The position numbers and the translations under genes were made by a program. A model generated the notes under the pieces. That model was not told where the DNA came from. It was given only the letters and a program-made list of their open reading frames with translations, and did no database searches. From UTCFX2 sp963827155 (lineage in GTDB: Bacteria; Chloroflexota; Anaerolineae; Anaerolineales; UBA4823), in NCBI GenBank assembly GCA_963827155.1, contig CAWGZV010000002.1:2542001-2606000 (forward strand): 64,000 bases of DNA. Reading direction: 5' to 3'. Below are positions 18,492-26,624 of this stretch, in pieces (position 1 is the first letter of the stretch; every line of letters begins with the position of its first letter).

Positions 18492-18525
18492 AAAACTGAC
18501 CGGCATATTTCAATTTGCCGGTCAG
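18492..18525 (-). terminator. Intrinsic terminator of the fadN-thiolase-SCP2 operon
   Basis: On the minus strand, CTGACCGGCA (18525-18516) pairs with TGCCGGTCAG (18505-18496), followed by TTTTC. It lies 21 nt after the SCP2 stop. Confidence 0.8.
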
Positions 18526-18546
18526 AATGAAAGACGAAAAGAAATG

Positions 18547-18876
18547 TCAGCTCATTTTGAAGAAGCTGGTCAGCTTCATTGCCAGGTTCAAGTCTCCCGA
18601 GAGCTTCAATCTTCCCATCATAAAGTACTGCATTCCATTCGCTTTTCCTAGCAGGACATCGGCAAAATCATGCGCATCTGCGGTTAGGGTAACGATCGGC
18701 TCCTCAGCCAGCCCCTCGGCCACTTTACATCGACCATCTGAAAGGGTTATGATATAGTCTCCCGCCTCTTCTCCGGTCAGGTGGTATTGGACCACCGCTT
18801 CAATCCCTTCAGCAGCATCCGGTATAAAGGCTTTCTCATGGTTGAAGATCAATTGTCTCACAGTGTAATCGGTCAT
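18547..18876 (-). CDS. SCP2 sterol-carrier domain protein
   Basis: A free-standing SCP2-like lipid-binding domain of 109 residues: VVQYHLTGEEAGDYIITLSDGRCKVAEG, then ADAHDFADVLLGKANGMQYFMMGRLKLSGDLNLAMKL, matching the family's final strands and helix. Such domains bind fatty acyl-CoA or other lipids in a hydrophobic tunnel and have no catalytic residues. The start ATG at 18876 has AAGGAG upstream; a longer reading to 18915 overlaps the thiolase stop and is not favoured. It is last in an operon behind fadN and the thiolase (39-nt gap), so it probably serves as an acyl-CoA carrier for beta-oxidation. Confidence 0.85.
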   Translation of the reverse strand: MTDYTVRQLIFNHEKAFIPDAAEGIEAVVQYHLTGEEAGDYIITLSDGRCKVAEGLAEEPIVTLTADAHDFADVLLGKANGMQYFMMGRLKLSGDLNLAMKLTSFFKMS

Positions 18877-18915
18877 CTTATTTTCTCCTTTTTTCTCCTT
18901 CGCTGATGATCTCAA

Positions 18916-20115
18916 TTAATTCAAATTCTCAAATATTCCCGCAGCCCCCATGCCACCACCGATGCACATCGAGACCATCCCAAACTGAACCTGCCGGCGT
19001 TTCATTTCATAAATTAATTGGGTGGTCAGCTTTGCACCTGTGCATCCAAGCGGGTGACCCAAAGCAATTGCGCCTCCATTCACATTGGTAATATCAGGGT
19101 TTAGGCCAAGCTCTCGAATCACAGCGAGGCTTTGGACGGCAAATGCCTCGTTCAGCTCGATCAGATCAATCTCAGTAAGAGAAAGACCAGCCAGTTTGAG
19201 GGCTTTTGGAATCGCAACGATAGGTCCTACCCCCATAATTTCCGGGGGGACGCCGCCAACCGCAAACGCCACAAATCGGACCAGCGGTTTAAGACCTAAG
19301 GCGTCTGCTTTTTCGCGAGACATAATAATTACAGCAGCGGCGCCATCTGACATCTGGGAAGAATTTCCGGCTGTAACTGAGCCTCCCTCCTTGAAGGCAG
19401 CTTTCAGCCTGGAAAGCGCCTCCAAGCTGGTATCCCCGCGAGGACCTTCATCACGTTTGAAGACAAATGTTTTCTCCATCCGATCGCCATCACTGGAGGG
19501 CTCAACAACTCGCACCTCGACTGGGGCAATTTCTGGGTCAAAAAGGCCCGATTCGACCGCTTTGCTGGCGCGCTGGTGACTTATCAGCGAGAATTGATCT
19601 TGATCCTGGCGGCTTACTCCATATTGAGCAGCGACATTCTCTGCTGTCAGCCCCATACTTGTAAATGACTGGGGAAAATTCTCGGCGAGATAGGGCATCG
19701 GCGCAAATTTTAATCCTGTCATCGGGACCATGCTCATCGACTCGGTGCCGCCAGCAATTGCAGCTTGCATCTGCCCAGCCATTATCGCGAAGGCAGCGTG
19801 GCTTATGCTTTGCAAGCCAGAAGAACAGAATCGATTGATCGTCTCAGCCGGAACGCTGACCGGAAGTCCGGCGCGCAACGCCACCATGCGCGCCATATTC
19901 ATTCCCTGCTCACCTTCTGGAAAGGCACATCCAAGGATCACATCATCAATTTCAGCAGGAGGGAGAGCAGGCACCCTGTTCAGCAGCTCTCGAATTACAA
20001 TGGCAGCCGTTTCATCCGGTCGCACAGTCGCCAAGCTGCCGCGTTTGGCTTTTCCTATTGCCGTGCGCGCTGCGGCGACGATCACTGGTTCTCGAGAATG
20101 TTCATTAATTGCCAT
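18916..20115 (-). CDS. fadA: Acetyl-CoA acyltransferase (thiolase)
   Basis: 399 residues, full-length thiolase. The nucleophilic Cys is in NRFCSSGLQS, the active-site His in GHPLGCTGA, and the second Cys in CIGGGMGAAG near the C-terminus. NEAFAVQSLAV is the usual thiolase motif. It cleaves 3-ketoacyl-CoA with CoA in the last step of beta-oxidation, in the cytoplasm. I chose the ATG at 20115, with AAAAGGAGA upstream, over a start at 20139. It lies 53 nt after the FadN-like gene. The order fadN-fadA resembles the Bacillus fadN-fadA-fadE operon, which supports a degradative role over acetoacetyl-CoA synthesis. Confidence 0.9.
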   Translation of the reverse strand: MAINEHSREPVIVAAARTAIGKAKRGSLATVRPDETAAIVIRELLNRVPALPPAEIDDVILGCAFPEGEQGMNMARMVALRAGLPVSVPAETINRFCSSGLQSISHAAFAIMAGQMQAAIAGGTESMSMVPMTGLKFAPMPYLAENFPQSFTSMGLTAENVAAQYGVSRQDQDQFSLISHQRASKAVESGLFDPEIAPVEVRVVEPSSDGDRMEKTFVFKRDEGPRGDTSLEALSRLKAAFKEGGSVTAGNSSQMSDGAAAVIIMSREKADALGLKPLVRFVAFAVGGVPPEIMGVGPIVAIPKALKLAGLSLTEIDLIELNEAFAVQSLAVIRELGLNPDITNVNGGAIALGHPLGCTGAKLTTQLIYEMKRRQVQFGMVSMCIGGGMGAAGIFENLN

Positions 20116-20168
20116 TCTGTTTCTCCTTTTCCGGACCAAAATCCGGGTTTACTCATCATGCGCAGGTC

Positions 20169-22286
20169 TTAATTACGGATCGTTTTTCCCGTCTGCAGAT
20201 ACGTCCACATCCGCTCTCGGGTCTTTTCCGTCCCACATAATGAGAGAAAGACCTCCCGCTCGAGATCCAGGATGTACTGCTCATCAACCCAAGCTGGGCT
20301 GCTGATATCGCCCCCAGTCATTACTCGGGCTAACTGGCCTGCGATATGGGACTCGTGCTCGGTGATGTAACCGCCTTCTTTCATCATGTAAATTCCCACC
20401 TGCAGCGCAGCTAATGCATCTCGGCCACCTGCGTAGATCTTCTCAGGCAGCGGGGGTTGATAGCCGGTAGCAGCCATGTGCAAGACGTCTTTCTTCGCCT
20501 CGGTGAGCAGAAGCTCGCGGTTCATCACAACTCGATCTTTGGGTGAAAGCATGCCCAATTGGCGGGCTTCTTCGGCGCTAGTGGCAACTTTTGCCAAGCC
20601 AATTTGTTCAAATACCCGCTGCAAGAGCGGGAGGGCCTCAACTCCCTTCGTTTGCATCGGGGGGTTAACTATGCGCCTTAACAGCTCTTTAGTACCAGAG
20701 CCGGAAGGGATGATACCCATTCCAATTTCTACCATACCGGTGTAAAGCTCAGCACCGGCGACTACCCGGCTGGCGCTCATCATGATCTCAGCACCGCCCC
20801 CTAAAGCCAGTCCCGCAGGTGCGGCGATCACGGGTTTAGGGGAATAGCGAACTCGCATTAAAATATCCTGCATCGACTTGATCATTTGTTCCAGCTGGTC
20901 CCATTGACCATTCTGGGCAGACATGACAACCAGGAACACATTTGCACCGGCACTAAAATTTTCGTCATCGCCACCGATGACAAGGCCTTCGAATCCAGTT
21001 TCCAGGCGATCTAATCCCTCGACCAACATCCCAAATACATCTGGATCTAGCGTGCCCATTTTTGTTCGGAATTCGAGCCCAAGCACCCCATCTCCAATAT
21101 CGTAAAGGTAAGCGCCTGGATTCTTTTTTATAACTTTCGAAGCAGCTCGCAGCTCGGGGAGCAGCACCAATCCCGGGCGCTGCTCTAATTGTTGGTAATT
21201 TCGAAGCCTTGGGTCATAAACTCCTTTGACGATACCATCCTTCTTTTGATAAAAGGTGTTGAACCCAGCAGCAAGCATCTCGCCTACCCAGGAAGCTGGA
21301 GGGAAGCCGGCTTGACGCATCTTTTCACAGGTCTCCGATACACCGAGCAAATCCCAGCTTTCGAATGGGCCGGCTTCGCGGCCAAAGCCCCAACGCATCG
21401 CATCGTCGATCGGTTTGGGTGTATCTGCGACTTCCGGTATGCGCTCTGAGGCGTAAGCCAGAGATTGGTATGTGATCGCGCGAACCAACTGACCCGCACG
21501 GTCATCGGCGGAAAGAAGCAGTTTTAACCGCTCATCGAGACCTTTGAGGTCTTTTACTTTTCCGATCGAATCAATCCGAACCTTTTGAGAAGGCCGGTAT
21601 TCCAGCGAGTTTAAGTCCAAGGTCCAAAATTCTTTACTTCCATCTTCGGCACGAATTTCTTTATAAAAACCTTCTTTGGTTTTTCCGCCAAGCGAGCCGC
21701 GGCTTACCAAACCGCCGATCAATCCATTTACTCGTTTCGAGTTTAAATAGCGGAGGGCTGGTTCATCATGAGGAATCGCTGGGGCAAGATTTTTCCCGAC
21801 ATGGTCCCAGACATCGATACCAACGAGATCTATCAAGCGGAATGTAGCCGTCTTCGGATTACCGATCGGAGGTCCCGTTATGGCATCCACTTCCTCGACT
21901 GTGTAGTTGTGCTCCATAATATAATCCAGCGCAAATGCTGCACTGCCAAAAGCCAACCGGTTAGCGATGAAATTGGGTGTGTCTTTTGCAGGAACAATTC
22001 CCTTACCGAGCCGAAACTCGCAGAATCGAGATATCGTTTCGACCACTTCAGGCAACGTATCGCTGGTTGGTATTACCTCCAGGAGTTTCAGGTAGCGTGG
22101 GGGATTAAGAAATGGGTCCCAAGGAAATGCTGGCGAAATCCATCTGAACATGATTCGGCGATTGAAGCGATGGGAATACCTGAAGTATTCGTGCTCACGA
22201 TGGATGACGGCTTTCGAATACCATCGATCCGCTCCATCAGCTGGCGTTTGATATTCAGGTTTTCGACGATGACTTCGATGATCCAA
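20169..22286 (-). CDS. fadN: FadN-like 3-hydroxyacyl-CoA dehydrogenase/enoyl-CoA hydratase, main fragment
   Basis: This holds most of the bifunctional protein; genuine coding starts at about 22107. From there NPPRYLKLLEVIPTSDT is the end of the NAD-binding domain. The 3-hydroxyacyl-CoA dehydrogenase C-terminal domains follow (FCEFRLGKGIVPAKDTPNFIANRL; VDAITGPPIGNPKTATFRLIDLVGIDV). A C-terminal enoyl-CoA hydratase/crotonase domain completes it (SPKPVIAAPAGLALGGGAEIMMSASR, then EIGMGIIPSGSGTKELL). It hydrates enoyl-CoA and oxidises 3-hydroxyacyl-CoA with NAD. One missing T near 22107 separates it from its N-terminus; with the base restored the gene is 22591-20169, 807 residues. The residues printed before PPRYLK are out of frame. 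Confidence 0.88.
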   Translation of the reverse strand: MDHRSHRRKPEYQTPADGADRWYSKAVIHREHEYFRYSHRFNRRIMFRWISPAFPWDPFLNPPRYLKLLEVIPTSDTLPEVVETISRFCEFRLGKGIVPAKDTPNFIANRLAFGSAAFALDYIMEHNYTVEEVDAITGPPIGNPKTATFRLIDLVGIDVWDHVGKNLAPAIPHDEPALRYLNSKRVNGLIGGLVSRGSLGGKTKEGFYKEIRAEDGSKEFWTLDLNSLEYRPSQKVRIDSIGKVKDLKGLDERLKLLLSADDRAGQLVRAITYQSLAYASERIPEVADTPKPIDDAMRWGFGREAGPFESWDLLGVSETCEKMRQAGFPPASWVGEMLAAGFNTFYQKKDGIVKGVYDPRLRNYQQLEQRPGLVLLPELRAASKVIKKNPGAYLYDIGDGVLGLEFRTKMGTLDPDVFGMLVEGLDRLETGFEGLVIGGDDENFSAGANVFLVVMSAQNGQWDQLEQMIKSMQDILMRVRYSPKPVIAAPAGLALGGGAEIMMSASRVVAGAELYTGMVEIGMGIIPSGSGTKELLRRIVNPPMQTKGVEALPLLQRVFEQIGLAKVATSAEEARQLGMLSPKDRVVMNRELLLTEAKKDVLHMAATGYQPPLPEKIYAGGRDALAALQVGIYMMKEGGYITEHESHIAGQLARVMTGGDISSPAWVDEQYILDLEREVFLSLCGTEKTRERMWTYLQTGKTIRN

Positions 22287-22591
22287 TCCGCATTTTGGAT
22301 AATGCCGAAATCATCCTCCAAATTCCCAATCTTGACCAGTGCGGCATGATCAGGAGTAAAGAAGCTCGCAGGACGAGATTTTAGTGTCCGGTCTAACCCT
22401 TCACGAACAATCCGATTTCTAACTGCCGGATCGGACAGGGTGAACCCTTTTTTTTCTTCTTCAACGGTCAGTTTAGTTGGAACGATATCCAGCAGGGTGA
22501 CTCGGACGCCAGCATTCGCCAGGTGAGCAGCGATCCCCCCTCCCATCGTCCCGGCTCCAATGACGACAGCATTAAAAATGTTGGGTTGCAT
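22088..22591 (-). CDS. fadN: FadN-like 3-hydroxyacyl-CoA dehydrogenase, N-terminal fragment
   Basis: NAD-binding Rossmann domain: NAVVIGAGTMGGGIAAHLANAG carries the GxGxxG loop, and LLDI ends the second strand with its acidic residue. VSTNTSGIPI and the conserved His-containing GTHF follow. Genuine sequence ends at GTHF near 22107, where a T is missing from the ttctttaat run; restoring it gives GTHFFNPPRYLK and joins the main fragment. The start at 22591 has AAAGGAGG 7 nt upstream. It is the first gene of the fadN-fadA-SCP2 operon. Confidence 0.88.
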   Translation of the reverse strand: MQPNIFNAVVIGAGTMGGGIAAHLANAGVRVTLLDIVPTKLTVEEEKKGFTLSDPAVRNRIVREGLDRTLKSRPASFFTPDHAALVKIGNLEDDFGIIQNADWIIEVIVENLNIKRQLMERIDGIRKPSSIVSTNTSGIPIASIAESCSDGFRQHFLGTHFLIPHAT

Positions 22592-22773
22592 CGTACCTCC
22601 TTTGAGCTCAGCTCATGATTTTCGAAAACCACTGAACTTTTTTCAACGTTTCTGACAAGAGAGACGGAAATGGATACCATGAGGAAATAAAATCCTCATG
22701 AGAATGTACATATTCCCGCACAAGCTGATTGCGGTATGGTGAGATTCCTCGAACTTCCCCCAATAATTTTTAA

Positions 22774-22805
22774 GGCGCTGCACCAGGAAAGGATAATTCA
22801 GCGCC
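22774..22805 (-). terminator. Possible weak terminator after the lipoprotein gene
   Basis: GGCGCTG and CAGCGCC form a 7-bp stem with an 18-nt loop, followed on the minus strand by TTAAAAATTATT and not a clean T run. It sits 20 nt after the stop. Confidence 0.3.
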
Positions 22806-22825
22806 GAGAGAAAATTGGATGAGAT

Positions 22826-23740
22826 TTATTGATCTTCAGGTTCGTAGACCTTAAGATCTGAGAATACTACTTCGGTGCCGGTATCTTGTCGGTTCCCTAC
22901 CCCAACGCCGATCGCCCCTTCTGAAAAGGTATTGTCTTTTACACTGGCGAGTTGAACGTCATTCACCCACAAGGTCAGGATACCTTGAGCACATTCAGCA
23001 CGCAGATTGTTGGTTTCGTCAGCCTTTAAAATGACACCCTTTTGATCATTTCCTTCTTTCAGATACCGCATCATTCCAGTTTGTTTGACCCCAATCCCAT
23101 ACCAACCATCCACGCCTATACCCAAGAAGTAATAGTTGCTGCCGTTCACAAAACTGCAGATCAGCCCATAATAACCGTCTCGAGGACCGGATACTCGTTT
23201 TGCAGCCACCTCCAAACGAACATCCTTATAAGGGTCATTGCGAACGCTGTAAGTTATTTCGTTTGGGAGATGGTTGGTAATCATATAGCCGCCCATCGAA
23301 TATTGCAGGCGAAAGGAATCGGTCTTGTCTGTGATCCAACTCCCCAACTTGAGGTCATCCTGATAAACCAGCTTCCAGGCAGGCTCGGGCGTCGATGTAG
23401 GCGTATCTGTCAAAGACGGCGTTGATGTCTCAGTTGGCTGGGGAGTGTCGGTTGGCGCAGGAGTGGAGGTTGGGGGCAGCGTCTCGGTAGGAACAAGTGT
23501 GCTCGTAGGCGGCAATGTCTGCTCGGTGGGGGAAACAGATGCGACCGCTGCAGCGAGCGGAGTTTGGGATTTCACCGGAGCATTCTGTGTCAATTCGGCA
23601 ACAAGTGTTTCGACAGCCTGGGTGTATTCCAAATCGGAGATTAAGGTAGGGGTTGGCAAAGCACTTCCTAGACAGCTCGAGAGCAGAAAAGCACCGAGTG
23701 ATAAGATTATGAACGCTTGGATTGATGATCGAGCGCGCAT
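22826..23740 (-). CDS. Secreted lipoprotein with PT-rich linker and LamG/DUF1080-like domain
   Basis: 304 residues. The N-terminus is a lipoprotein signal (AFIILSLGAFLLSSC), so the mature protein should be lipid-anchored at Cys23. Residues 25-120 are a disordered linker of Pro/Thr/Ser repeats (PTSTPAPTDTPQPTETS), common in Chloroflexota surface proteins. The C-terminal 180 residues look like a concanavalin-type/DUF1080 jelly roll (LGSWITDKTDSFRLQYSMGGYMI through VVFSDLKVYE), a fold often binding glycans; no catalytic residues are evident. AGGAGAAG precedes the ATG. It follows the CNNM gene with a 10-nt gap, so they are likely co-transcribed. Confidence 0.75.
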   Translation of the reverse strand: MRARSSIQAFIILSLGAFLLSSCLGSALPTPTLISDLEYTQAVETLVAELTQNAPVKSQTPLAAAVASVSPTEQTLPPTSTLVPTETLPPTSTPAPTDTPQPTETSTPSLTDTPTSTPEPAWKLVYQDDLKLGSWITDKTDSFRLQYSMGGYMITNHLPNEITYSVRNDPYKDVRLEVAAKRVSGPRDGYYGLICSFVNGSNYYFLGIGVDGWYGIGVKQTGMMRYLKEGNDQKGVILKADETNNLRAECAQGILTLWVNDVQLASVKDNTFSEGAIGVGVGNRQDTGTEVVFSDLKVYEPEDQ

Positions 23741-23750
23741 GCTTCTTCTC

Positions 23751-24248
23751 CTATAATCGCAGGTTTTCTAGCGGGCTAATTCCCCCCTCTAACTTCTCCA
23801 CCAGAACTTTATCAACACGCAATCCATCCATATCCATTACTTCAAAGATGAAATTCCCCCAAGTAAATTGGTCACCCTCGATCGGGATTTTTCCCAATTG
23901 GCTCATTACAAATCCACCGAGCGTGGCAAAATTGCCTTGGGCGTGGTTGGGAAGTTCTGTCAGCTGAAAGACGTCCATGAACTCGTCTACTGGCAGCATC
24001 CCGTCTACTAACCAGGATCCATCCTCACGACGGGTGATTTGCTGTTCGCCAGAAGGGCTTGGGGCTTTAAACTCGCCAACGATCGCTTCCAGTATATCAT
24101 GAAGGGTTAACAGACCTTGCACACCTCCGTATTCGTCTATTATGAAGACCAGCGGCGGTTCGGTAGTTTTAAATATCTCAAGCAAAGTGAGAGCCGGTGT
24201 GTTTTCTGGAATAAATACTGGCGGGTTGAGATATTCTTCCAAGCTCAA
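23751..24248 (-). CDS. CNNM/CBS transporter, C-terminal fragment (CBS2 and CorC/HlyC domain)
   Basis: Genuine coding starts near 24272, just before the printed start. The end of the CBS pair (FIIDEYGGVQGLLTLHDILEAIVGE) is followed by a CorC_HlyC domain (DGSWLVDGMLPVDEFMDVF through LGKIPIEGDQFTWGNFIFEVMDMDG). These domains regulate CNNM-type ion transporters in the cytoplasm. It joins the middle fragment once one extra G in the run at 24272-24274 is removed. The stop is 10 nt before the lipoprotein gene. Confidence 0.85.
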   Translation of the reverse strand: MSLEEYLNPPVFIPENTPALTLLEIFKTTEPPLVFIIDEYGGVQGLLTLHDILEAIVGEFKAPSPSGEQQITRREDGSWLVDGMLPVDEFMDVFQLTELPNHAQGNFATLGGFVMSQLGKIPIEGDQFTWGNFIFEVMDMDGLRVDKVLVEKLEGGISPLENLRL

Positions 24249-24468
24249 ATCCGTTCCAGCCAGATTTCGCGCCCAACAAGTCCTTGGCGATCAGGACACC
24301 TGCCACCTCATCCAGATTGTTTCTGGCAACTGGAAACATTGAGTGAGAACTGCCGCTGATTTTTTTTAGATTGATCTCGATTGGATCATCCAGATCCAAC
24401 CACTCGATCTCTATCCGAGGGGTGATAAACGAACCCGCACGCCGGTCGCCCAGGCGGAAAACACCCAT
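24178..24468 (-). CDS. CNNM/CBS transporter, middle fragment (CBS1)
   Basis: This is the linker and first CBS motif of the same protein: MGVFRLGDRRAGSFITPR matches the standard MTPR-type start of the CBS region, then SMFPVARNNLDEVAGVLIAKDLL. Genuine coding runs from about 24500 to 24272. It joins the first fragment by deleting one extra G near 24500, and the last by deleting one near 24272. It is not a gene on its own. Confidence 0.75.
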   Translation of the reverse strand: MGVFRLGDRRAGSFITPRIEIEWLDLDDPIEINLKKISGSSHSMFPVARNNLDEVAGVLIAKDLLGAKSGWNGFELGRISQPASIYSRKHTGSHFA

Positions 24469-25081
24469 AACAAGATTCTCTTCCAGTGTGTGGAAGATTT
24501 CCTGCTTGCGTTGCCTGGGCGATCAGGATCCGAATTTCCTCTTCTGAAGCAGGGATTTCAACTTTTGGCTTCACACCCATCAACTTCAGAACCAGATCGG
24601 TCATTCCACTCAGAATCCTTACGAGCGGCGACATTATTTTACTTAATCGCTTCATTGGATTAGCAAGCAGTGCCGCAAATGCTTCGGGATTCGTTAATGC
24701 CAACCGCTTTGGGACAAGCTCGCCAAAAATGAGGGAGGTGATCGTGATCAGAATCACCACCAATCCGACCGCGATCCCGCTACTGTAAGGTGCAATCAAA
24801 GGGAAGGTTTGGATCCAGGAGGCCAAAATTGCGGCTATGGTTGCGCCTCCAAATGCGCCAGCAAGCACCCCTACCAGGGTAATCCCAATTTGAACTGCTG
24901 CGAGAAAATCCGCCGGCTCTTTTGCGAGGATTAAGGCAGCTGCCGCTCCCTGATCGCCTTCACGGGCGCGCTTTCGCAATAAGCTCTTCCGCGCAGCGAT
25001 TACCGAAAATTCAGCCATTGCCAACAATCCGTTGAGCATGATCAACATCAAGATCACAAGAATCTCGAGGATAATTTTCAT
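24386..25081 (-). CDS. CNNM-family (HlyC/CorC, hemolysin-like) transporter, N-terminal membrane fragment
   Basis: This is the DUF21/CNNM membrane domain: NGLLAMAEFSVIAARKSLLRKRA after the first span, then EPADFLAAVQIGITLVGVLAGAFGG, a further span, and SLIFGELVPKRLALTNPEA. Both signatures are diagnostic. Family members are linked to Mg/Co efflux or Mg homeostasis; hemolysin is a legacy name. Genuine coding ends near 24500 where an extra G shifts the frame. Corrected for two insertions, the gene is 25081-23751, 442 residues. No good ribosome site precedes ATG 25081, so the start rests on the hydrophobic N-terminus. Stretch 25082-25342 upstream holds no gene or convincing hairpin. Confidence 0.85.
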   Translation of the reverse strand: MKIILEILVILMLIMLNGLLAMAEFSVIAARKSLLRKRAREGDQGAAAALILAKEPADFLAAVQIGITLVGVLAGAFGGATIAAILASWIQTFPLIAPYSSGIAVGLVVILITITSLIFGELVPKRLALTNPEAFAALLANPMKRLSKIMSPLVRILSGMTDLVLKLMGVKPKVEIPASEEEIRILIAQATQAGNLPHTGRESCYGCFPPGRPACGFVYHPSDRDRVVGSG

Positions 25082-25342
25082 GGTAGTGTAAGTGTAATGA
25101 AGCTTCCACTTGAGGTCAAGCCTTGAGTGGAAGTTAATCCTCAACGAACCGAATGATTGAGGATCACATGACCTTGTGGAGGCCTTACGATGCTCGATCC
25201 GGAAACAGAATTACATGGCGCGTATTTGCTAAAAAAAACCTGCGATTTTTGCCTTTTGTCGCTTACTATGTACCGCGAGTCAGGGTTTGCTGTCCTGGCA
25301 TAACGGATTGTTAAGGTTCAGAAACGTATCGATCGGGAAAAA

Positions 25343-26596
25343 TCAGCGCAACTCGCGGCCAGTGTATTCCAAGATCTGGCGGGCGACAATCAACCGGTTG
25401 ATTTGACCGGTTCCTTCATAAATGTCGCTAATCTTTGCATCTCGGAACCATTTTTCCAGCAGGAATTCCCGACTAAAACCCAAAGGACCCAACAGCTCAA
25501 CGGCGCGCTGGGTGATGCGGGTGACGATATCTCCCGCGCGCAATTTAGACATGGAAGCTTCTTTCGAATTTGGACGCCCATTATCTGCCATCCAAACGGC
25601 TTTGATGATCAGGAGCCATGCTGACCGCAGAAGGACTTCCATATCAATCACTTCCCTCTCGATATTGGTCATCTTTTGGCGGGGTAGACCATACCGAATC
25701 TCGACACCCTGCTGCTTCAATATTAATTTCAATTCGTCAAGCGCGGCGCGAGCAACACCGATTGCCGTAGCTGCAACCAGCGGGCGTGTGGCGTCAAAAG
25801 TCGCCATGGCACCTTTAAAGCCTTTGGTGGTGGGTTCTGCAACCACCTCCGTTTTTCCAAGCATATTTTCAAATGGCACACGTGCATCCTGGAGAACGAT
25901 TGAAGCCGTGTCGCTAACGCGGATCCCCAACTTATGCTCCAGTTTTGTGACGGATACACCTGGGGTGTTCGCTGGGACAACAAAAGATCTCATTCCTGCG
26001 CGACCTGCAGATGGATCAATCGTAGCCCAGACAACCACAAAGCCATCACTTTCAATCAATGATTTATGCCCGGCTGTCACAAAAATTTTCTCGCCATTCA
26101 GCACCCACTCATTCGTCTTTTGATCCAGGACAGCTGAGGTTCGGATCGCAGATGTGTCTGAGCCTGCCTGCGATTCGGTCATCGCCATTGCGCCAAAGAC
26201 AGGCTTTTCACCCCTAAAACGAGCCAGGAATTTTTCTTTCTGTTCTGGTGTGCCAGCTGCCTCCACCGCAGCAGCGCCAAGACCTCCGCCTGGTGTAACA
26301 AGGTACATCCCGCAATCGCCCCAGGAGAGCCGTTCGAGCATGAAGGCAAGCTGCTGATACCCGATGCGCGGGCGTGGTTTTCCTTCGGGATCTTCCTTCT
26401 TTTTTTCGGGCGCAGGCGCCAGCGAGCCTGCGCCTGTCTGGCGCATCGCCATGTGCATGAAGTTGATGTAATCCCAAGGGACCTCATGCTCATGTTCGTC
26501 AAAAAATCGGGATTTGGGACGCATCATATTCACAGCAACTGTCTCTAACGCCGTATCAAGCATCTGGATGGGTTTGGGGGATTCAAATTCGATCAT
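25343..26596 (-). CDS. Acyl-CoA dehydrogenase, subunit with catalytic Glu
   Basis: 417 residues. It has the substrate/FAD signature AMTESQAGSDTSAI near residue 138 and the catalytic base Glu394 in IYEGTGQINRLIVARQI. It has Thr at the helix-G position (FDATR), as in MCAD. The usual FAD-binding RxxFGxxxxxxQ stretch is missing; the region reads ILKQQGVEIRYGLPRQKM. The next gene upstream, an acyl-CoA dehydrogenase too, shows the opposite pattern, which suggests the two form one heteromeric enzyme oxidising acyl-CoA to enoyl-CoA. AAGGAG precedes the ATG, and the gap to the upstream gene is 28 nt. It is the last gene in the tetR operon. Confidence 0.9.
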   Translation of the reverse strand: MIEFESPKPIQMLDTALETVAVNMMRPKSRFFDEHEHEVPWDYINFMHMAMRQTGAGSLAPAPEKKKEDPEGKPRPRIGYQQLAFMLERLSWGDCGMYLVTPGGGLGAAAVEAAGTPEQKEKFLARFRGEKPVFGAMAMTESQAGSDTSAIRTSAVLDQKTNEWVLNGEKIFVTAGHKSLIESDGFVVVWATIDPSAGRAGMRSFVVPANTPGVSVTKLEHKLGIRVSDTASIVLQDARVPFENMLGKTEVVAEPTTKGFKGAMATFDATRPLVAATAIGVARAALDELKLILKQQGVEIRYGLPRQKMTNIEREVIDMEVLLRSAWLLIIKAVWMADNGRPNSKEASMSKLRAGDIVTRITQRAVELLGPLGFSREFLLEKWFRDAKISDIYEGTGQINRLIVARQILEYTGRELR

Positions 26597-26624
26597 CGCA
26601 GACTCCTTATCACTGCTAAAACTT

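Noticed and set aside
25082..25342. Possible small gene or RNA between the CNNM and acyl-CoA dehydrogenase genes
   Set aside because: No open frame with a ribosome site, no stable hairpin with a T tract, no tRNA-like folding seen.
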